A DNA stretch of 64,000 nt, from positions 186,001-250,000 of the forward strand of contig NZ_FNRE01000003.1 in the NCBI RefSeq assembly GCF_900107705.1, in the 5' to 3' direction. The notes under the pieces are model-generated. The model worked only from the letters and a program-made list of their open reading frames with translations. It had not been told where the DNA came from and searched no databases. A program made the translations under genes and the position numbers. Within the stretch, counting starts at the first letter, position 1; each line of letters starts with the position of its first letter. Origin of the DNA: Prevotella sp. tc2-28 (GTDB lineage Bacteria > Bacteroidota > Bacteroidia > Bacteroidales > Bacteroidaceae). This document shows, one piece after another, positions 52,386-61,992 of the stretch.

Positions 52386-54407
52386 ATGAACTTTCAATTA
52401 ACATCAAAATACAAACCCACAGGTGACCAACCGGAGGCCATCCGTCAGCTGACTGACGGACTGGAACGGGGTGACAAGGCACAGGTATTATTGGGCGTGA
52501 CGGGATCAGGCAAGACCTTCACGGTGGCCAACGTGATAGCCAACGTGAACAAACCGACGCTCATCTTATCGCATAACAAGACGCTGGCAGCCCAGTTGTA
52601 TGAAGAGATGCGAGGATTTTTTCCGGAGAATGCAGTAGAATATTATGTCAGTTATTATGACTACTATCAACCGGAAGCTTATCTGCCTACGACTGACGTC
52701 TACATAGAAAAAGACTTAGCCATCAACGAAGAGATAGACCGGCTAAGACTGCGCGCCGTAAGTGCCTTGATGTCAGGACGGAAAGATGTCATTGTGGTAT
52801 CTTCGGTTAGCTGTATTTACGGAATGGGGAGTCCCGTTGCGCTCAACGAGAACATCATCGAGATTCATCGTGGACAGATTCTAGACCGCAATGCGCTGTT
52901 AAGAAAATTGGTTACTTCGCTTTATGTCAGAAACGACCTGGAACTGAAGCGTGGAAACTTTCGCGTGAAGGGTGACACCATTGACATTGCAATAGCCTAT
53001 AGCGAAGTGATTCTACGTGTCACATTCTGGGATGACGAGATAGACATGATAGAGGAACTGGACAGCATGACCATGCAACGCATGGCGTCTTTTCAGGAAT
53101 ACAAGCTATACCCTGCCAACCTCTTCATGACCACTCAAGAGCAAACGAACATCGCCATCCGGCATATACAGGACGACCTGGTGAAGCAGGTGGCCTTCTT
53201 TGAAGAACAAGGTGATTCGCTGAAAGCCCAACGCATCAAAGAACGTGTAGAGTACGACATGGAGATGATTAAGGAACTGGGGCACTGCTCTGGTATCGAG
53301 AACTATTCACGCTATTTTGACGGTCGAGAAGCAGGAGAACGCCCCTATTGTCTGCTGGACTTCTTCCCCGAGGATTACCTGATGGTCATTGACGAGAGTC
53401 ATGTCAGCGTGCCGCAAATCAGTGCGATGTATGGAGGCGACCGGGCAAGAAAGACCAATCTGGTAGAATACGGATTCCGACTGCCCGCAGCCTTTGACAA
53501 CCGTCCACTACGTTTTGAGGAGTTCCAAGAGATGACGCACCAGGTCATCTACGTCTCAGCAACACCCGCAGACTACGAACTGAACGAAGCCGAGGGTGTG
53601 GTGGTAGAGCAATTAATACGTCCCACAGGACTGTTAGACCCCATCATCGAAGTTCGGCCTACAGAGAACCAGATTGACGACCTGATGGACGAGATACAGA
53701 CGCGTATCAGCAGGAAGGAACGCGTGCTGGTGACGACGCTGACCAAGCGCATGGCCGAGGAGACCAGCGAATTCTTACTAAACCACGGTATCCAAACGGC
53801 CTATATCCACAGCGAGGTCAAGACGCTGGAACGAGTACAAATCTTAGAGAACCTGCGTAATGGCACCTACGACGTATTGGTTGGTGTCAATCTGCTGCGC
53901 GAGGGACTTGACTTACCCGAAGTGTCACTCGTTGCCATCCTTGATGCCGACAAAGAAGGTTTCTTGCGCTCACATCGTTCGCTGACACAGACAGCAGGAC
54001 GAGCAGCCCGCAATGTCAACGGCAAGGTGATCATGTATGCCGACAACATTACAGCATCCATGCAGTTGACCATTGACGAGACCCTGCGCAGACGCTCGAA
54101 GCAGATGAAGTACAACGAGGAACATGGCATCACGCCTACACAAATCAAGAAGGCGCTGAACACATCACTTGTTGAATTAGAAAAACAAGCCAACGGTCAG
54201 AAACCAGAGACAAGCACGAAGAAAGCCACGGTCACCTTTGCTGCCGACCCGATTATTGAGCGCATGACACGCCAGCAACTGGAGAAGAGCATCAATGAGA
54301 CGACCCGACTAATGAAAGAAGCAGCTAAAAACATGGACTTCCTGCAGGCTGCCCAGTATCGTGACGAAATTGTACGGCTGCAGCAAGAATTGGAGCTGAA
54401 GGATTAA
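52386..54407 (+). CDS. uvrB: Excinuclease ABC subunit B
   Basis: 673 residues, full length, from MNFQLTSKYKPTGDQPEAI. Walker A GVTGSGKTFTVANV, beta-hairpin region YYVSYYDYYQPEAYLP, Walker B MVIDESHVSVPQ, motif VGVNLLREGLDLPEVSLVAILDADKEGFLRS, motif VI QTAGRAARN, and a C-terminal UVR motif. It verifies damage in nucleotide excision repair. Confidence 0.98.
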   Translation: MNFQLTSKYKPTGDQPEAIRQLTDGLERGDKAQVLLGVTGSGKTFTVANVIANVNKPTLILSHNKTLAAQLYEEMRGFFPENAVEYYVSYYDYYQPEAYLPTTDVYIEKDLAINEEIDRLRLRAVSALMSGRKDVIVVSSVSCIYGMGSPVALNENIIEIHRGQILDRNALLRKLVTSLYVRNDLELKRGNFRVKGDTIDIAIAYSEVILRVTFWDDEIDMIEELDSMTMQRMASFQEYKLYPANLFMTTQEQTNIAIRHIQDDLVKQVAFFEEQGDSLKAQRIKERVEYDMEMIKELGHCSGIENYSRYFDGREAGERPYCLLDFFPEDYLMVIDESHVSVPQISAMYGGDRARKTNLVEYGFRLPAAFDNRPLRFEEFQEMTHQVIYVSATPADYELNEAEGVVVEQLIRPTGLLDPIIEVRPTENQIDDLMDEIQTRISRKERVLVTTLTKRMAEETSEFLLNHGIQTAYIHSEVKTLERVQILENLRNGTYDVLVGVNLLREGLDLPEVSLVAILDADKEGFLRSHRSLTQTAGRAARNVNGKVIMYADNITASMQLTIDETLRRRSKQMKYNEEHGITPTQIKKALNTSLVELEKQANGQKPETSTKKATVTFAADPIIERMTRQQLEKSINETTRLMKEAAKNMDFLQAAQYRDEIVRLQQELELKD

Positions 54408-54465
54408 AAAAATAAAAAAATGTAGAATTGAAAGGTCCGATGTCCTATTTTAAAAATATTATTTG

Positions 54466-54473
54466 TACTTTTG
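54466..54473 (+). promoter_or_regulatory. -7 element of the DUF4468/porin operon
   Basis: TACTTTTG, 42 nt before the ATG at 54516. The longer frame starting at 54471 would begin inside this element. Confidence 0.6.
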
Positions 54474-54515
54474 CAGCATCATAACAACAACGAAAAAACT
54501 TCAATACAAATATCT

Positions 54516-55139
54516 ATGAGAAAGTTCATCCTATCATTGCTGGCATTGGCACCCATGGTTATGTATGCACAAGACAACACATGGGAACGTCCTGAAGAAG
54601 AACAACAGGAAGAAGTGGTAAAGCAAAAAGAAAACCCCAATGCAAAATACCTAAGGGGAGCTGTTCCCGAGGTTGACGGAAAGGTTGTATTCAGCACACA
54701 TATCGCTGCTCCTGGCAAGACTGCTGCTCAGGTCTACGACATCCTGCATACCTACATGCAAAAGATGATGAAGGAAAAGAACCAGTTGGAGAACACGCGG
54801 TTCATTGAAGAAGACGCCCAGAAGCATGTGCTGACTGCCAGCTTTGAGGAATGGCTCGTGTTTAAGGCATCAGCCATCGTGTTGGACCGCACCCGTTTCT
54901 ATTATGCGCTCAAGGCCGAGTGCAAGGACGGTGGTGCAGATGTATCGATAAGTCATATCCGCTATCTGTATGAAGAGGAGCGCAACCCAGAGCGTTACAC
55001 CGCAGAGGATTGGATTACGGACAAGGAGGCTGTCAACAAGAAAAACACCAAGCTCTATCCTGGTTCGGGCAAATTCCGCAGGAAGACCATCGACCGCAAG
55101 GACTTTTTGTTTAACAAATTCGAGTCGTTGCTGAAATGA
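54516..55139 (+). CDS. DUF4468-type periplasmic protein
   Basis: 207 residues. Signal peptide MRKFILSLLALAPMVMYAQ, an acidic Glu/Gln linker, then the TBP-like DUF4468 domain (VVFSTHIAAPGKTAAQVYDIL...WLVFKASAIVLDRTRFYYALKAECKDGGADVSISHIRYLYE). Role unknown. It is the first gene of an operon with a small membrane protein and a porin. Confidence 0.87.
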   Translation: MRKFILSLLALAPMVMYAQDNTWERPEEEQQEEVVKQKENPNAKYLRGAVPEVDGKVVFSTHIAAPGKTAAQVYDILHTYMQKMMKEKNQLENTRFIEEDAQKHVLTASFEEWLVFKASAIVLDRTRFYYALKAECKDGGADVSISHIRYLYEEERNPERYTAEDWITDKEAVNKKNTKLYPGSGKFRRKTIDRKDFLFNKFESLLK

Positions 55140-55312
55140 GCATGAAGGTTTTACGCAATTGGCTGAGCTTTATCTTTATAGTTGGCGCCATCGTGGGACT
55201 GATAGTCTATTTCTACCATTCCCGTGAGACGGGTATCTACATCATCCTTGCCTCGATGATTGTGAAGTTCACGGAGGCAGCACTCAGAATGATTAAACAA
55301 AATGAAGAATAA
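55136..55312 (+). CDS. Small two-helix membrane protein (58 residues)
   Basis: MSMKVLRNWLSFIFIVGAIV then a second hydrophobic helix (GIYIILASMIVKF). The ATG overlaps the DUF4468 stop (ATGA) and the end overlaps the porin start by 11 bp, so it is tightly coupled on both sides. Function unknown. Confidence 0.82.
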   Translation: MSMKVLRNWLSFIFIVGAIVGLIVYFYHSRETGIYIILASMIVKFTEAALRMIKQNEE

Positions 55313-57674
55313 AAAACTCCTAATACTCCTGCTTACAGCCTGCATTGCCTCGTCATTGCAGGCTCAAGTGTATAATGAGATGGATGCCAGCGGCAATATT
55401 ACACAACGTGGCTTTGGCAATGAAACAGATCTCTTCAACCCGAACAAGCGAGACAGTACCAAGGCCAGCAATAAAGTAGTGCCGAAAGGAGTCTGGGCGT
55501 GGACTGTGGACCGTCGGTTTGGCGATATCACCAAAATGCCCTTGGACACCATGCCACACCTGTATCAGAACACGATATACAACACAGGAATATACGGAGA
55601 ATACAATTCTATAGGCAACAACTATACCGCTCGCCAGAACCGTATTTTCATCGACCGGAAGAAGTTCAGCGAGTTTTTCTTCATCGACCCCTATGACTAT
55701 ACAACCAAGGAACCAGACCAGTTCCTTTATCTGAACACCCTGTCGCCCTATACCAATATCAGCTACGACAACTGTGGTGACAAGCAGAATGGCGAGGACC
55801 ACATCGATGCCAAGTTCGGCGTGAATGTCAATAAGCAACTGGGATTAGGATTCGACCTGGACTACTATTATGCGCGAGGATATTACCAAAACCAAGCGAA
55901 CTCACACTTCCGCGCCTCGCTGTACACGACTTATGTGGGCGACCGTTACCAATTGCATTTCCTGGGGTCAGCCTATCATCGTAAGGCCAGTGAGAACGGT
56001 GGTATCACCAATGATAATTACATCACCCATCCGGAATTGGAAACCACCCAATATTCAGAGGAGGAAATTCCCACCGTGCTCTCGAAAAACTGGAACCGCA
56101 ACAACTCACAGCACTTATTTCTGTCACACCGCTATAACATCGGCTTTTACCGTAAGGTGAAAATGACTGAAGAAGAAATCAAGGCGCGTCAGTTTGCCCA
56201 ACAGTCGGCCAAGAAGAAAGAGGAACGCGAGATGAAGGAGAAAGGCGGTGTGATGCGCAATGAAAAATTGGGGCGCAAGGGCAACGAACCGGTAGCAGAA
56301 GTTCCCAAGGGTCGTCCTTCAGATGCAAAGATTATGGGTGATGAACCTGGCTCCAAGAAGACGGAGATAACGACGGACAGCACCCGTGTGAAAGTGGAGT
56401 CGCAGGAAATGATGGACAGTCTGATGGCGGCAAAAGCCATACAAGACTCCATCGATGCCACAATGAAGCGGGAATATGTACCAGTGACAAGTATCATCCA
56501 CACCCTGGACTTGAACAACTACGACCGCATCTACCAAGCCCACACATCGCCAGAGGACTACTATGCCAACACGTACTACGACAAGAATTATGAAGGCGAG
56601 GCTGGCGGATTAGCCATCTACGACAAATACCAGTTTACTTCTATCAAGAATACCTTCGCCTTGGCATTGTTGGAGGGATTCAACAAATACATGAAGGCTG
56701 GCCTGAAAGGCTTTGTCGCTTATGAAATGGAACATTACAAGATGCCCGCACTCATGGATGGCGCCACCGACTATCATCTAGGCAAAAACACAGAAGGTGA
56801 ATTGTCTGTGGGTGGACAGCTATCGAAGACACAAGGCAGGACATTCCATTTCAACGTAGGAGCAGAAGTAAACGTGGCTGGTAGAAAGCAAGGTGCGTTG
56901 GCACTCGACTTTAGTACTGATGTGAACTTCAAGTTCTTGGGTGACACCGTGCGACTTGCGGCAAAGGCATTCTTCCACCGTACGATGCCCAGCTATTTCC
57001 ATGAGCATTTCTTGTCGAAGCACCTCAAATGGGATCAAAGCTTGAAAGGTGAAACGCATACGCACCTGGAGGGACTGTTCTCCTATGACAAGACAAATAC
57101 CCAGTTACGCATTGCCGTCGACGAGTTGCAGAATCATATCTATTATGGTATGAGCTATGAGACAACGAGTAATGGTCGCGAGCAACTGACAGGTGGTGTT
57201 TTTCAGGAGAGTGGCAATATCAATGTACTGACGGCTCAGCTGAAACAGACATTTACGCTGGGCGTGCTGAATTGGGAGAATGTGTTGACCTACCAGAATT
57301 CTAGCAACAAAGACGTGCTTCCCCTACCCGACTTTAACGTTTTCACCAACCTCTTCCTAAAATTCAAAGTCGCCAAGGTGCTCTTGGTGGAGTTAGGCGG
57401 ATGTGCTACCTACTTCACAAAATACAACGCACCAGACTATCTGCCTCAGATTGGACAGTTTGCCGTTCAACAGAACGCTGAAAGCAGGATGGAGATTGGA
57501 GGATATCCCTTTGTAGACGTCTATGCCAACATGCATCTGAAGCGTGCACGATTCTTTGTTTCAATGAGTCATGTGAATGCAGGATCAGGCAACAAGGGCT
57601 ACTTCCTGGCTCCCCACTATCCTACCAATACGCGTGTGTTGCGCTTTGGTGTCAGCTGGAATTTCTACAACTAA
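55302..57674 (+). CDS. Putative porin, Porin_10-like
   Basis: 790 residues. Signal peptide ending near SSLQAQ. The FNPNKRDSTKASNKVVPKGVWAWTVD start and RYNIGFYRKVKMTEEE segment are typical of Bacteroidetes putative porins. A charged insert (about nt 56160-56470, Lys/Glu-rich with PVAEVPKGRPSDAK) sits in the middle. The barrel ends VLRFGVSWNFYN. It would form an outer-membrane channel of unknown specificity. Confidence 0.88.
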   Translation: MKNKKLLILLLTACIASSLQAQVYNEMDASGNITQRGFGNETDLFNPNKRDSTKASNKVVPKGVWAWTVDRRFGDITKMPLDTMPHLYQNTIYNTGIYGEYNSIGNNYTARQNRIFIDRKKFSEFFFIDPYDYTTKEPDQFLYLNTLSPYTNISYDNCGDKQNGEDHIDAKFGVNVNKQLGLGFDLDYYYARGYYQNQANSHFRASLYTTYVGDRYQLHFLGSAYHRKASENGGITNDNYITHPELETTQYSEEEIPTVLSKNWNRNNSQHLFLSHRYNIGFYRKVKMTEEEIKARQFAQQSAKKKEEREMKEKGGVMRNEKLGRKGNEPVAEVPKGRPSDAKIMGDEPGSKKTEITTDSTRVKVESQEMMDSLMAAKAIQDSIDATMKREYVPVTSIIHTLDLNNYDRIYQAHTSPEDYYANTYYDKNYEGEAGGLAIYDKYQFTSIKNTFALALLEGFNKYMKAGLKGFVAYEMEHYKMPALMDGATDYHLGKNTEGELSVGGQLSKTQGRTFHFNVGAEVNVAGRKQGALALDFSTDVNFKFLGDTVRLAAKAFFHRTMPSYFHEHFLSKHLKWDQSLKGETHTHLEGLFSYDKTNTQLRIAVDELQNHIYYGMSYETTSNGREQLTGGVFQESGNINVLTAQLKQTFTLGVLNWENVLTYQNSSNKDVLPLPDFNVFTNLFLKFKVAKVLLVELGGCATYFTKYNAPDYLPQIGQFAVQQNAESRMEIGGYPFVDVYANMHLKRARFFVSMSHVNAGSGNKGYFLAPHYPTNTRVLRFGVSWNFYN

Positions 57675-58303
57675 GCTTCTTCGGAAAATATACGGTCAAA
57701 GACCTCACGCATTTTGGAGGGATTCACGATTAGCGAGCGCAACTCATTGAGTTTGCGCTCGTTTTCTGACCCTTGTATCCAAAGGCGCAGATAACCATTG
57801 ACGGAATATTTCTCGTCCATGTGTTTCATGAATCGGTGCCAATGTCCTTCCTTGTCCAATTGCGGATAATTAGACAGTCCAAACTGAATGGTACGGCGTA
57901 TGACCAGCTCAGGGTCGATATCACGGTCTGCTTCTGCTACAATTTTCCCGTAAATGCTGCGCGGAGCACGTGATGCAGAGGCCCGATGGTCTTCGACGGC
58001 TTCCTTCATCAGCTTTAACTGCTCAGGAGAAAACCAACGCTTCAGTCTGGCATCAGCCATCAGAATCTTTCCGCTTGTAATATGATGGATTGCTCGCGGA
58101 CCTGTCAGTCCGAGGTCATGATAAGCAGCTATCGCATAGGCCATGTCAAGGTCGGCTCCTGTACGACGTGCCAAATCAAGTGAAGAACGGATAACCCTTG
58201 TTACGTGCTCCATATTATGAGCCTTATCAAACTGAGCATATTGAGGCAGAATCTGCGTCTCAACAAACTCCACCAAGTCAAGTGAGGGATTATTTGTCAT
58301 CAT
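57671..58303 (-). CDS. HD-domain phosphohydrolase
   Basis: 210 residues from MMTNNPSLDL. HD motif residues: His in DKAHNMEHVTRV and the HD pair in AIAAYHDLGL, later EDHRASASRAP. Probably hydrolyses a nucleotide or phosphate ester. The ORF is open 46 codons further upstream, but that part lies upstream of the promoter and inside menA. The 3' end overlaps the porin stop by 4 bp. Confidence 0.88.
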   Translation of the reverse strand: MMTNNPSLDLVEFVETQILPQYAQFDKAHNMEHVTRVIRSSLDLARRTGADLDMAYAIAAYHDLGLTGPRAIHHITSGKILMADARLKRWFSPEQLKLMKEAVEDHRASASRAPRSIYGKIVAEADRDIDPELVIRRTIQFGLSNYPQLDKEGHWHRFMKHMDEKYSVNGYLRLWIQGSENERKLNELRSLIVNPSKMREVFDRIFSEEA

Positions 58304-58308
58304 ATCGC

Positions 58309-58338
58309 TTGCAAAGATAATATTTTTTTGTAATTTTG
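58309..58338 (+). promoter_or_regulatory. Promoter of menA
   Basis: TTG (58309-58311), 19 nt, TAATTTTG (58331-58338), ending 8 nt before the ATG. It is interlocked with the opposite promoter: its -33 touches the other gene's -7 element. Confidence 0.82.
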
Positions 58339-58341
58339 CAA
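58312..58341 (-). promoter_or_regulatory. Promoter of the HD-domain gene
   Basis: Minus strand TTG (58341-58339), 19 nt, TATCTTTG (58319-58312), ending 8 nt before the ATG at 58303. A mirror image of the menA promoter on the same 33 bp. Confidence 0.82.
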
Positions 58342-58346
58342 GCGTT

Positions 58347-59258
58347 ATGGAAGAAAAAAACGTAAAACAAGACTCTTTCAAGGCATGGTTACTGGCTGCA
58401 CGGCCCAAAACGCTGACAGGTGCAGCTGTGCCTGTAATCATCGGATTGGCGCTTGCATGGACTGATGCCCGTGAATATGGCGACGACGTATTTAGTTATT
58501 TTGCAGCAGCATTGTGTCTGTTGTTTGCCCTGACGATGCAGGTAGACGCCAATTTCGTCAACGACTTCTTCGACTATGCAAAAGGCAATGACGATGCAGA
58601 GACGCGTCTGGGACCATTACGTGCATGTACGCAAGGATGGGTAAAGATTGACTCTATGAAACGCGCAATAGCCTCAACAACTATTTTAGCATGCGTAATA
58701 GGTCTGCCCTTGGTCTATTATGGAGGATTGGAGATGTTGTTGGTTGGTGCCTTATGTGTACTTTTCTGCTTTCTGTATACCACTCATCTGTCGTATATTG
58801 GCATGGGCGATGTACTCGTGTTGGTATTCTTCGGTATCGTTCCTGTTTCTATAACCTATTATGTACAGCTTCACACCGTTACCTGGCAGGTATTCTGGGC
58901 TTCGATAGCCTGTGGACTAGTCATTGACGGATTACTCATCGTGAACAACTACCGCGACAGAGACAACGACAAGAGAGACGGCAAGAAAACACTGGTAGTG
59001 AAAATCGGTGCCAAGGCAACAGAGTGGCTTTACCTCACGTTGGGCATCGTTGCTGTGTTAATAGGCGGTGTGTTCTGGTGGAGCGGACATGTGCTGGCTT
59101 TCGTCCTGCCTTTTATCTATTTGGTGCTTCACACATTTACATGGCTGAAGATGCGCCGGATAAAAGAAGGACGAGCATTGAACGAGTGTCTTGGTGAGAC
59201 CGCCCGTAACATGCTCGTCTATGGCTTATGTGTCGCTATTGGACTACTGGCTATCTGA
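58347..59258 (+). CDS. menA: 1,4-dihydroxy-2-naphthoate polyprenyltransferase
   Basis: 303 residues with eight to nine membrane helices. UbiA-family aspartate motifs: VNDFFDYAKGNDDAETRLGP and VNNYRDRDNDKRDGKKTL. The N terminus SFKAWLLAARPKTLTGAAVPV is typical of MenA. It attaches the isoprenoid chain in menaquinone synthesis, which the cell needs for fumarate respiration. Confidence 0.95.
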   Translation: MEEKNVKQDSFKAWLLAARPKTLTGAAVPVIIGLALAWTDAREYGDDVFSYFAAALCLLFALTMQVDANFVNDFFDYAKGNDDAETRLGPLRACTQGWVKIDSMKRAIASTTILACVIGLPLVYYGGLEMLLVGALCVLFCFLYTTHLSYIGMGDVLVLVFFGIVPVSITYYVQLHTVTWQVFWASIACGLVIDGLLIVNNYRDRDNDKRDGKKTLVVKIGAKATEWLYLTLGIVAVLIGGVFWWSGHVLAFVLPFIYLVLHTFTWLKMRRIKEGRALNECLGETARNMLVYGLCVAIGLLAI

Positions 59259-59406
59259 GGTAGTAATAATAAATAGCAGCAGCTATCACTAGGAGCACGA
59301 TGGTAAAGATGCTCTTAATAAGGCATGATGCAACTTTCTTAACTACGACAACGCCAATGATAACCAGTATCAGCAGGGCAATGTAATAAGTGATATTCGA
59401 TTCCAT
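59251..59406 (-). CDS. Small membrane protein (51 residues)
   Basis: Starts MESNITYYIALLILVIIGVV and continues VVKKVASCLIKS with a second hydrophobic helix and a final YYYYLR. Two membrane helices around a short basic loop. Its 3' end overlaps menA by 8 bp on the other strand, and its start is 6 nt after the RluA-like gene's stop, so it is probably expressed from that gene's transcript. Function unknown. Confidence 0.75.
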   Translation of the reverse strand: MESNITYYIALLILVIIGVVVVKKVASCLIKSIFTIVLLVIAAAIYYYYLR

Positions 59407-59412
59407 ATTTCT

Positions 59413-60303
59413 TTATTTAAACAGGTGACGGAATGCCGCAGGCACGGTGGTTTCAAACTCCATCGGCTCACGGGTAACAGGATGGTAGAAGCATAACAGC
59501 CAGGCATGTAGACAAAGCCGGTGAAGTGGGTCGTCGCCATTACCATATTTGACATCGCCACACACAGGATGTCCCATGTCAGCCGCATGCACACGAATCT
59601 GATTCTTACGACCAGTCTCTAACTTGAATTCCACTAATGAATGGTCCGTCGTCCGGTCCATCACATGGAAATGGGTAATAGCCAGTTTTCCGCCATTATC
59701 TACGGGAGACGAATAGGTGACGTAAGCTTTGTTATCCTTCAGCCAATTTTGTATGGTTCCCTCGTCCTGTTCCATTTCTCCGCTAAGCACGGCAACATAA
59801 CGACGGTCATATACGATATCGTGCCAGTTATGCTCCAGTATCTGCTCGGTGTCAATGTCTTTTGCATAGACCATCAGTCCTGATGTGTCGCGGTCCAGCC
59901 GGTGAACCACATGAGCACGGCATTTCTGATGTGACTTATGGAAATAGTCGTCAAGTACTGATTTTACGTTGAGTGACGAATGTCCACCTGCCATCGAGAG
60001 AATGCCTGGCTGTTTTTCGATGACGATAAGCCACCGGTCTTCATAGACAATTCGCACATAGCGGCTCTTGAAGGTCACTTGGTTGCGTTTTGTCTTGCTT
60101 ACAGCCACCTTCATGCCAGGCTGTAGCATATAGTCGAACTGCGTTATCGTCTTGCCGTTCACACGGATACCCTGTCCTTGCAAGGTTTGTTTGATTTTGG
60201 TACGTGTCTGATGGACATTGTCCAAGAGGAACTCCAATAATGGCCGTTCCTCGTTGACAACGTAATGTTCGTATTCTCCTGGTGAGTTTGCGTTATATCT
60301 CAT
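59413..60303 (-). CDS. RluA-family RNA pseudouridine synthase
   Basis: 296 residues. N-terminal S4-like domain (LLEFLLDNVHQTRTKIKQTLQGQGIRVNGK), then the RluA catalytic core with HVVHRLDRDTSGLMVYAKD (catalytic Asp) and ETGRKNQIRVHAADMGHPVCGDVKYG. It isomerises specific uridines in rRNA or tRNA. It lies 15 nt after the GH43 gene's end in the same direction. Confidence 0.94.
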   Translation of the reverse strand: MRYNANSPGEYEHYVVNEERPLLEFLLDNVHQTRTKIKQTLQGQGIRVNGKTITQFDYMLQPGMKVAVSKTKRNQVTFKSRYVRIVYEDRWLIVIEKQPGILSMAGGHSSLNVKSVLDDYFHKSHQKCRAHVVHRLDRDTSGLMVYAKDIDTEQILEHNWHDIVYDRRYVAVLSGEMEQDEGTIQNWLKDNKAYVTYSSPVDNGGKLAITHFHVMDRTTDHSLVEFKLETGRKNQIRVHAADMGHPVCGDVKYGNGDDPLHRLCLHAWLLCFYHPVTREPMEFETTVPAAFRHLFK

Positions 60304-60318
60304 TATGCTGTTATTGAA

Positions 60319-61992
60319 TTACTTTGTTACGCGAATCCAGTCGGCTTCCAGCCAGCCCTTATCGACTTTCGGGTTTGTCTCAGCTGCCACAAAACCGAAC
60401 TTGGCACCAATCCATTTGCCTTCCTTCATCTGATAAGCCGAACCGCAGTCATTGAATTTCTTGCCGTTCTGACTCCAAGCAAAGCTGACCTTGGGTTTTC
60501 CGCCGCCTGCTTGTCCGGCCTCCTCGTTGCGTACTTTCAGTTGCAAGTAGATGTCCTCGTGAATGCCGGGCTTATAGTCAATCTTATCTTCAGCAGTTGG
60601 TTTTAGTGTGGTTACCAGCTCTTCTTTCTGAACTTTTCCTCTGTCTGCATCCTCACAGGTCAGGATGAGCAACTGGAACTCCTTACCTACCCGCTTGACA
60701 ACCAAAGCCTGATAGTTATGTCCCATCATGATGATGCCACCAAACTGACCGTCAGCCTTGGATGTGAAACGAACCTTCGCTGTTACGGTGAACTCGTCGC
60801 CAGGAGTCTTCTGCAACAGTAAGTTAGGTACTTCCCAAAGGTTCTTCCAGTGTTCGCTGAGTTTGTGGGTGTGAATTCTCATGGTTCCGAAAGCGGTTGG
60901 CATACCGTAGAACTGATGATAGTTTGCGTGCCATTGCCACTGCTTACCTAGAACAGGCGTATTGAACTCGTCACTTTCAACAGGGTTGACGACAACACTA
61001 GACGACGATTTCGGTTTTTTGTAAGTGGTGACAGGCTCACCTTTCTTGCCCATGATTGGCCAACCTGTAGACCAGTCGACAGGGTTTAGGTGAACCACAC
61101 GTCCATAGGCTTCCTTATCCTGGAAGTGCAGGAACCAGTCTTCACCATATTTTGTGTGTACCCAAGCACCTTGGTGAGGTCCGTTGATATTCGTCTTTCC
61201 TTGTGCCAACACAATCTTATGCTCATAAGGTCCATAGGGCGACTTCGAACGCATGGCCAGCTGAAAACCTGTTGGCACACCGCCAGCAGGACACATAATC
61301 CAATACCAACCGTCACGCTTATAGAACTTAGGACCTTCACAGGTACGATTCTCCGTACCGTTTCCGTCAAACACGATGACAGGATTGGAGATAGCCTTCG
61401 TTCCTTCCTTGTTTAACTCACGGACACATAGCACAGAAGCAAACTTGCCACGAGAATTGGCCCAACCATTGACGAGATAGCATCGTCCGTCCTCATCCCA
61501 CAGCGGAGTCGTGTCAATCATGCCTTTTCCTTCTATAACGCAGACGGGATTTTCCCATTCACCAGCGGGGTCTTTGGTCTTTACCATATATACGCCATAG
61601 TCGGGATCACCCCAATAAATGTAGTATTCACCATTATGATAACGGATAGAGGGAGCCCAGACACCTTCACCGTGACGAGGTTTCATAAAATGCTCAACCT
61701 TCTCTTTGTCACCCGTATAAAGTTCCTTCAGGGCATAGCCAACGATTTCCCAGTTAACCAAATCTTTGGAATGTAGGATGGGCAAACCTGGTGTACATTG
61801 AAACGACGAAGCTGTCATGTAATAGTCTTCTCCACTGGCTCCCACGCAGACGTCAGGGTCAGAATAGTCAGCATTGATGACAGGATTAGTATAGGTGCCA
61901 TCTCCGTTATCAGGCGACCACACTCGTGATTTGTACTGTGCATTGGCAGATAATGCAACTCCTGTAAGTAGTAAAGCGATTGTTTTCTTCAT
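60319..61992 (-). CDS. Glycoside hydrolase family 43, secreted
   Basis: 557 residues. Signal peptide MKKTIALLLTGVALSANAQ, then a five-bladed propeller with the catalytic base Asp in INADYSDPDVCVG, DTTPLWDEDGRCYLVNGWA and the likely acid Glu in NRTCEGPKFYKRDGWYWI. The C-terminal part is a beta-sandwich (FNTPVLGKQWQWHANY...), as in beta-xylosidases and arabinofuranosidases. Likely trims xylan or arabinan side chains. It overlaps the preceding gene by 4 bp. Confidence 0.93.
   Translation of the reverse strand: MKKTIALLLTGVALSANAQYKSRVWSPDNGDGTYTNPVINADYSDPDVCVGASGEDYYMTASSFQCTPGLPILHSKDLVNWEIVGYALKELYTGDKEKVEHFMKPRHGEGVWAPSIRYHNGEYYIYWGDPDYGVYMVKTKDPAGEWENPVCVIEGKGMIDTTPLWDEDGRCYLVNGWANSRGKFASVLCVRELNKEGTKAISNPVIVFDGNGTENRTCEGPKFYKRDGWYWIMCPAGGVPTGFQLAMRSKSPYGPYEHKIVLAQGKTNINGPHQGAWVHTKYGEDWFLHFQDKEAYGRVVHLNPVDWSTGWPIMGKKGEPVTTYKKPKSSSSVVVNPVESDEFNTPVLGKQWQWHANYHQFYGMPTAFGTMRIHTHKLSEHWKNLWEVPNLLLQKTPGDEFTVTAKVRFTSKADGQFGGIIMMGHNYQALVVKRVGKEFQLLILTCEDADRGKVQKEELVTTLKPTAEDKIDYKPGIHEDIYLQLKVRNEEAGQAGGGKPKVSFAWSQNGKKFNDCGSAYQMKEGKWIGAKFGFVAAETNPKVDKGWLEADWIRVTK

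Noticed and set aside
58304..58441. N-terminal extension of the HD-domain protein
   Set aside because: It lies upstream of the promoter and antisense to the menA start; no family likeness.
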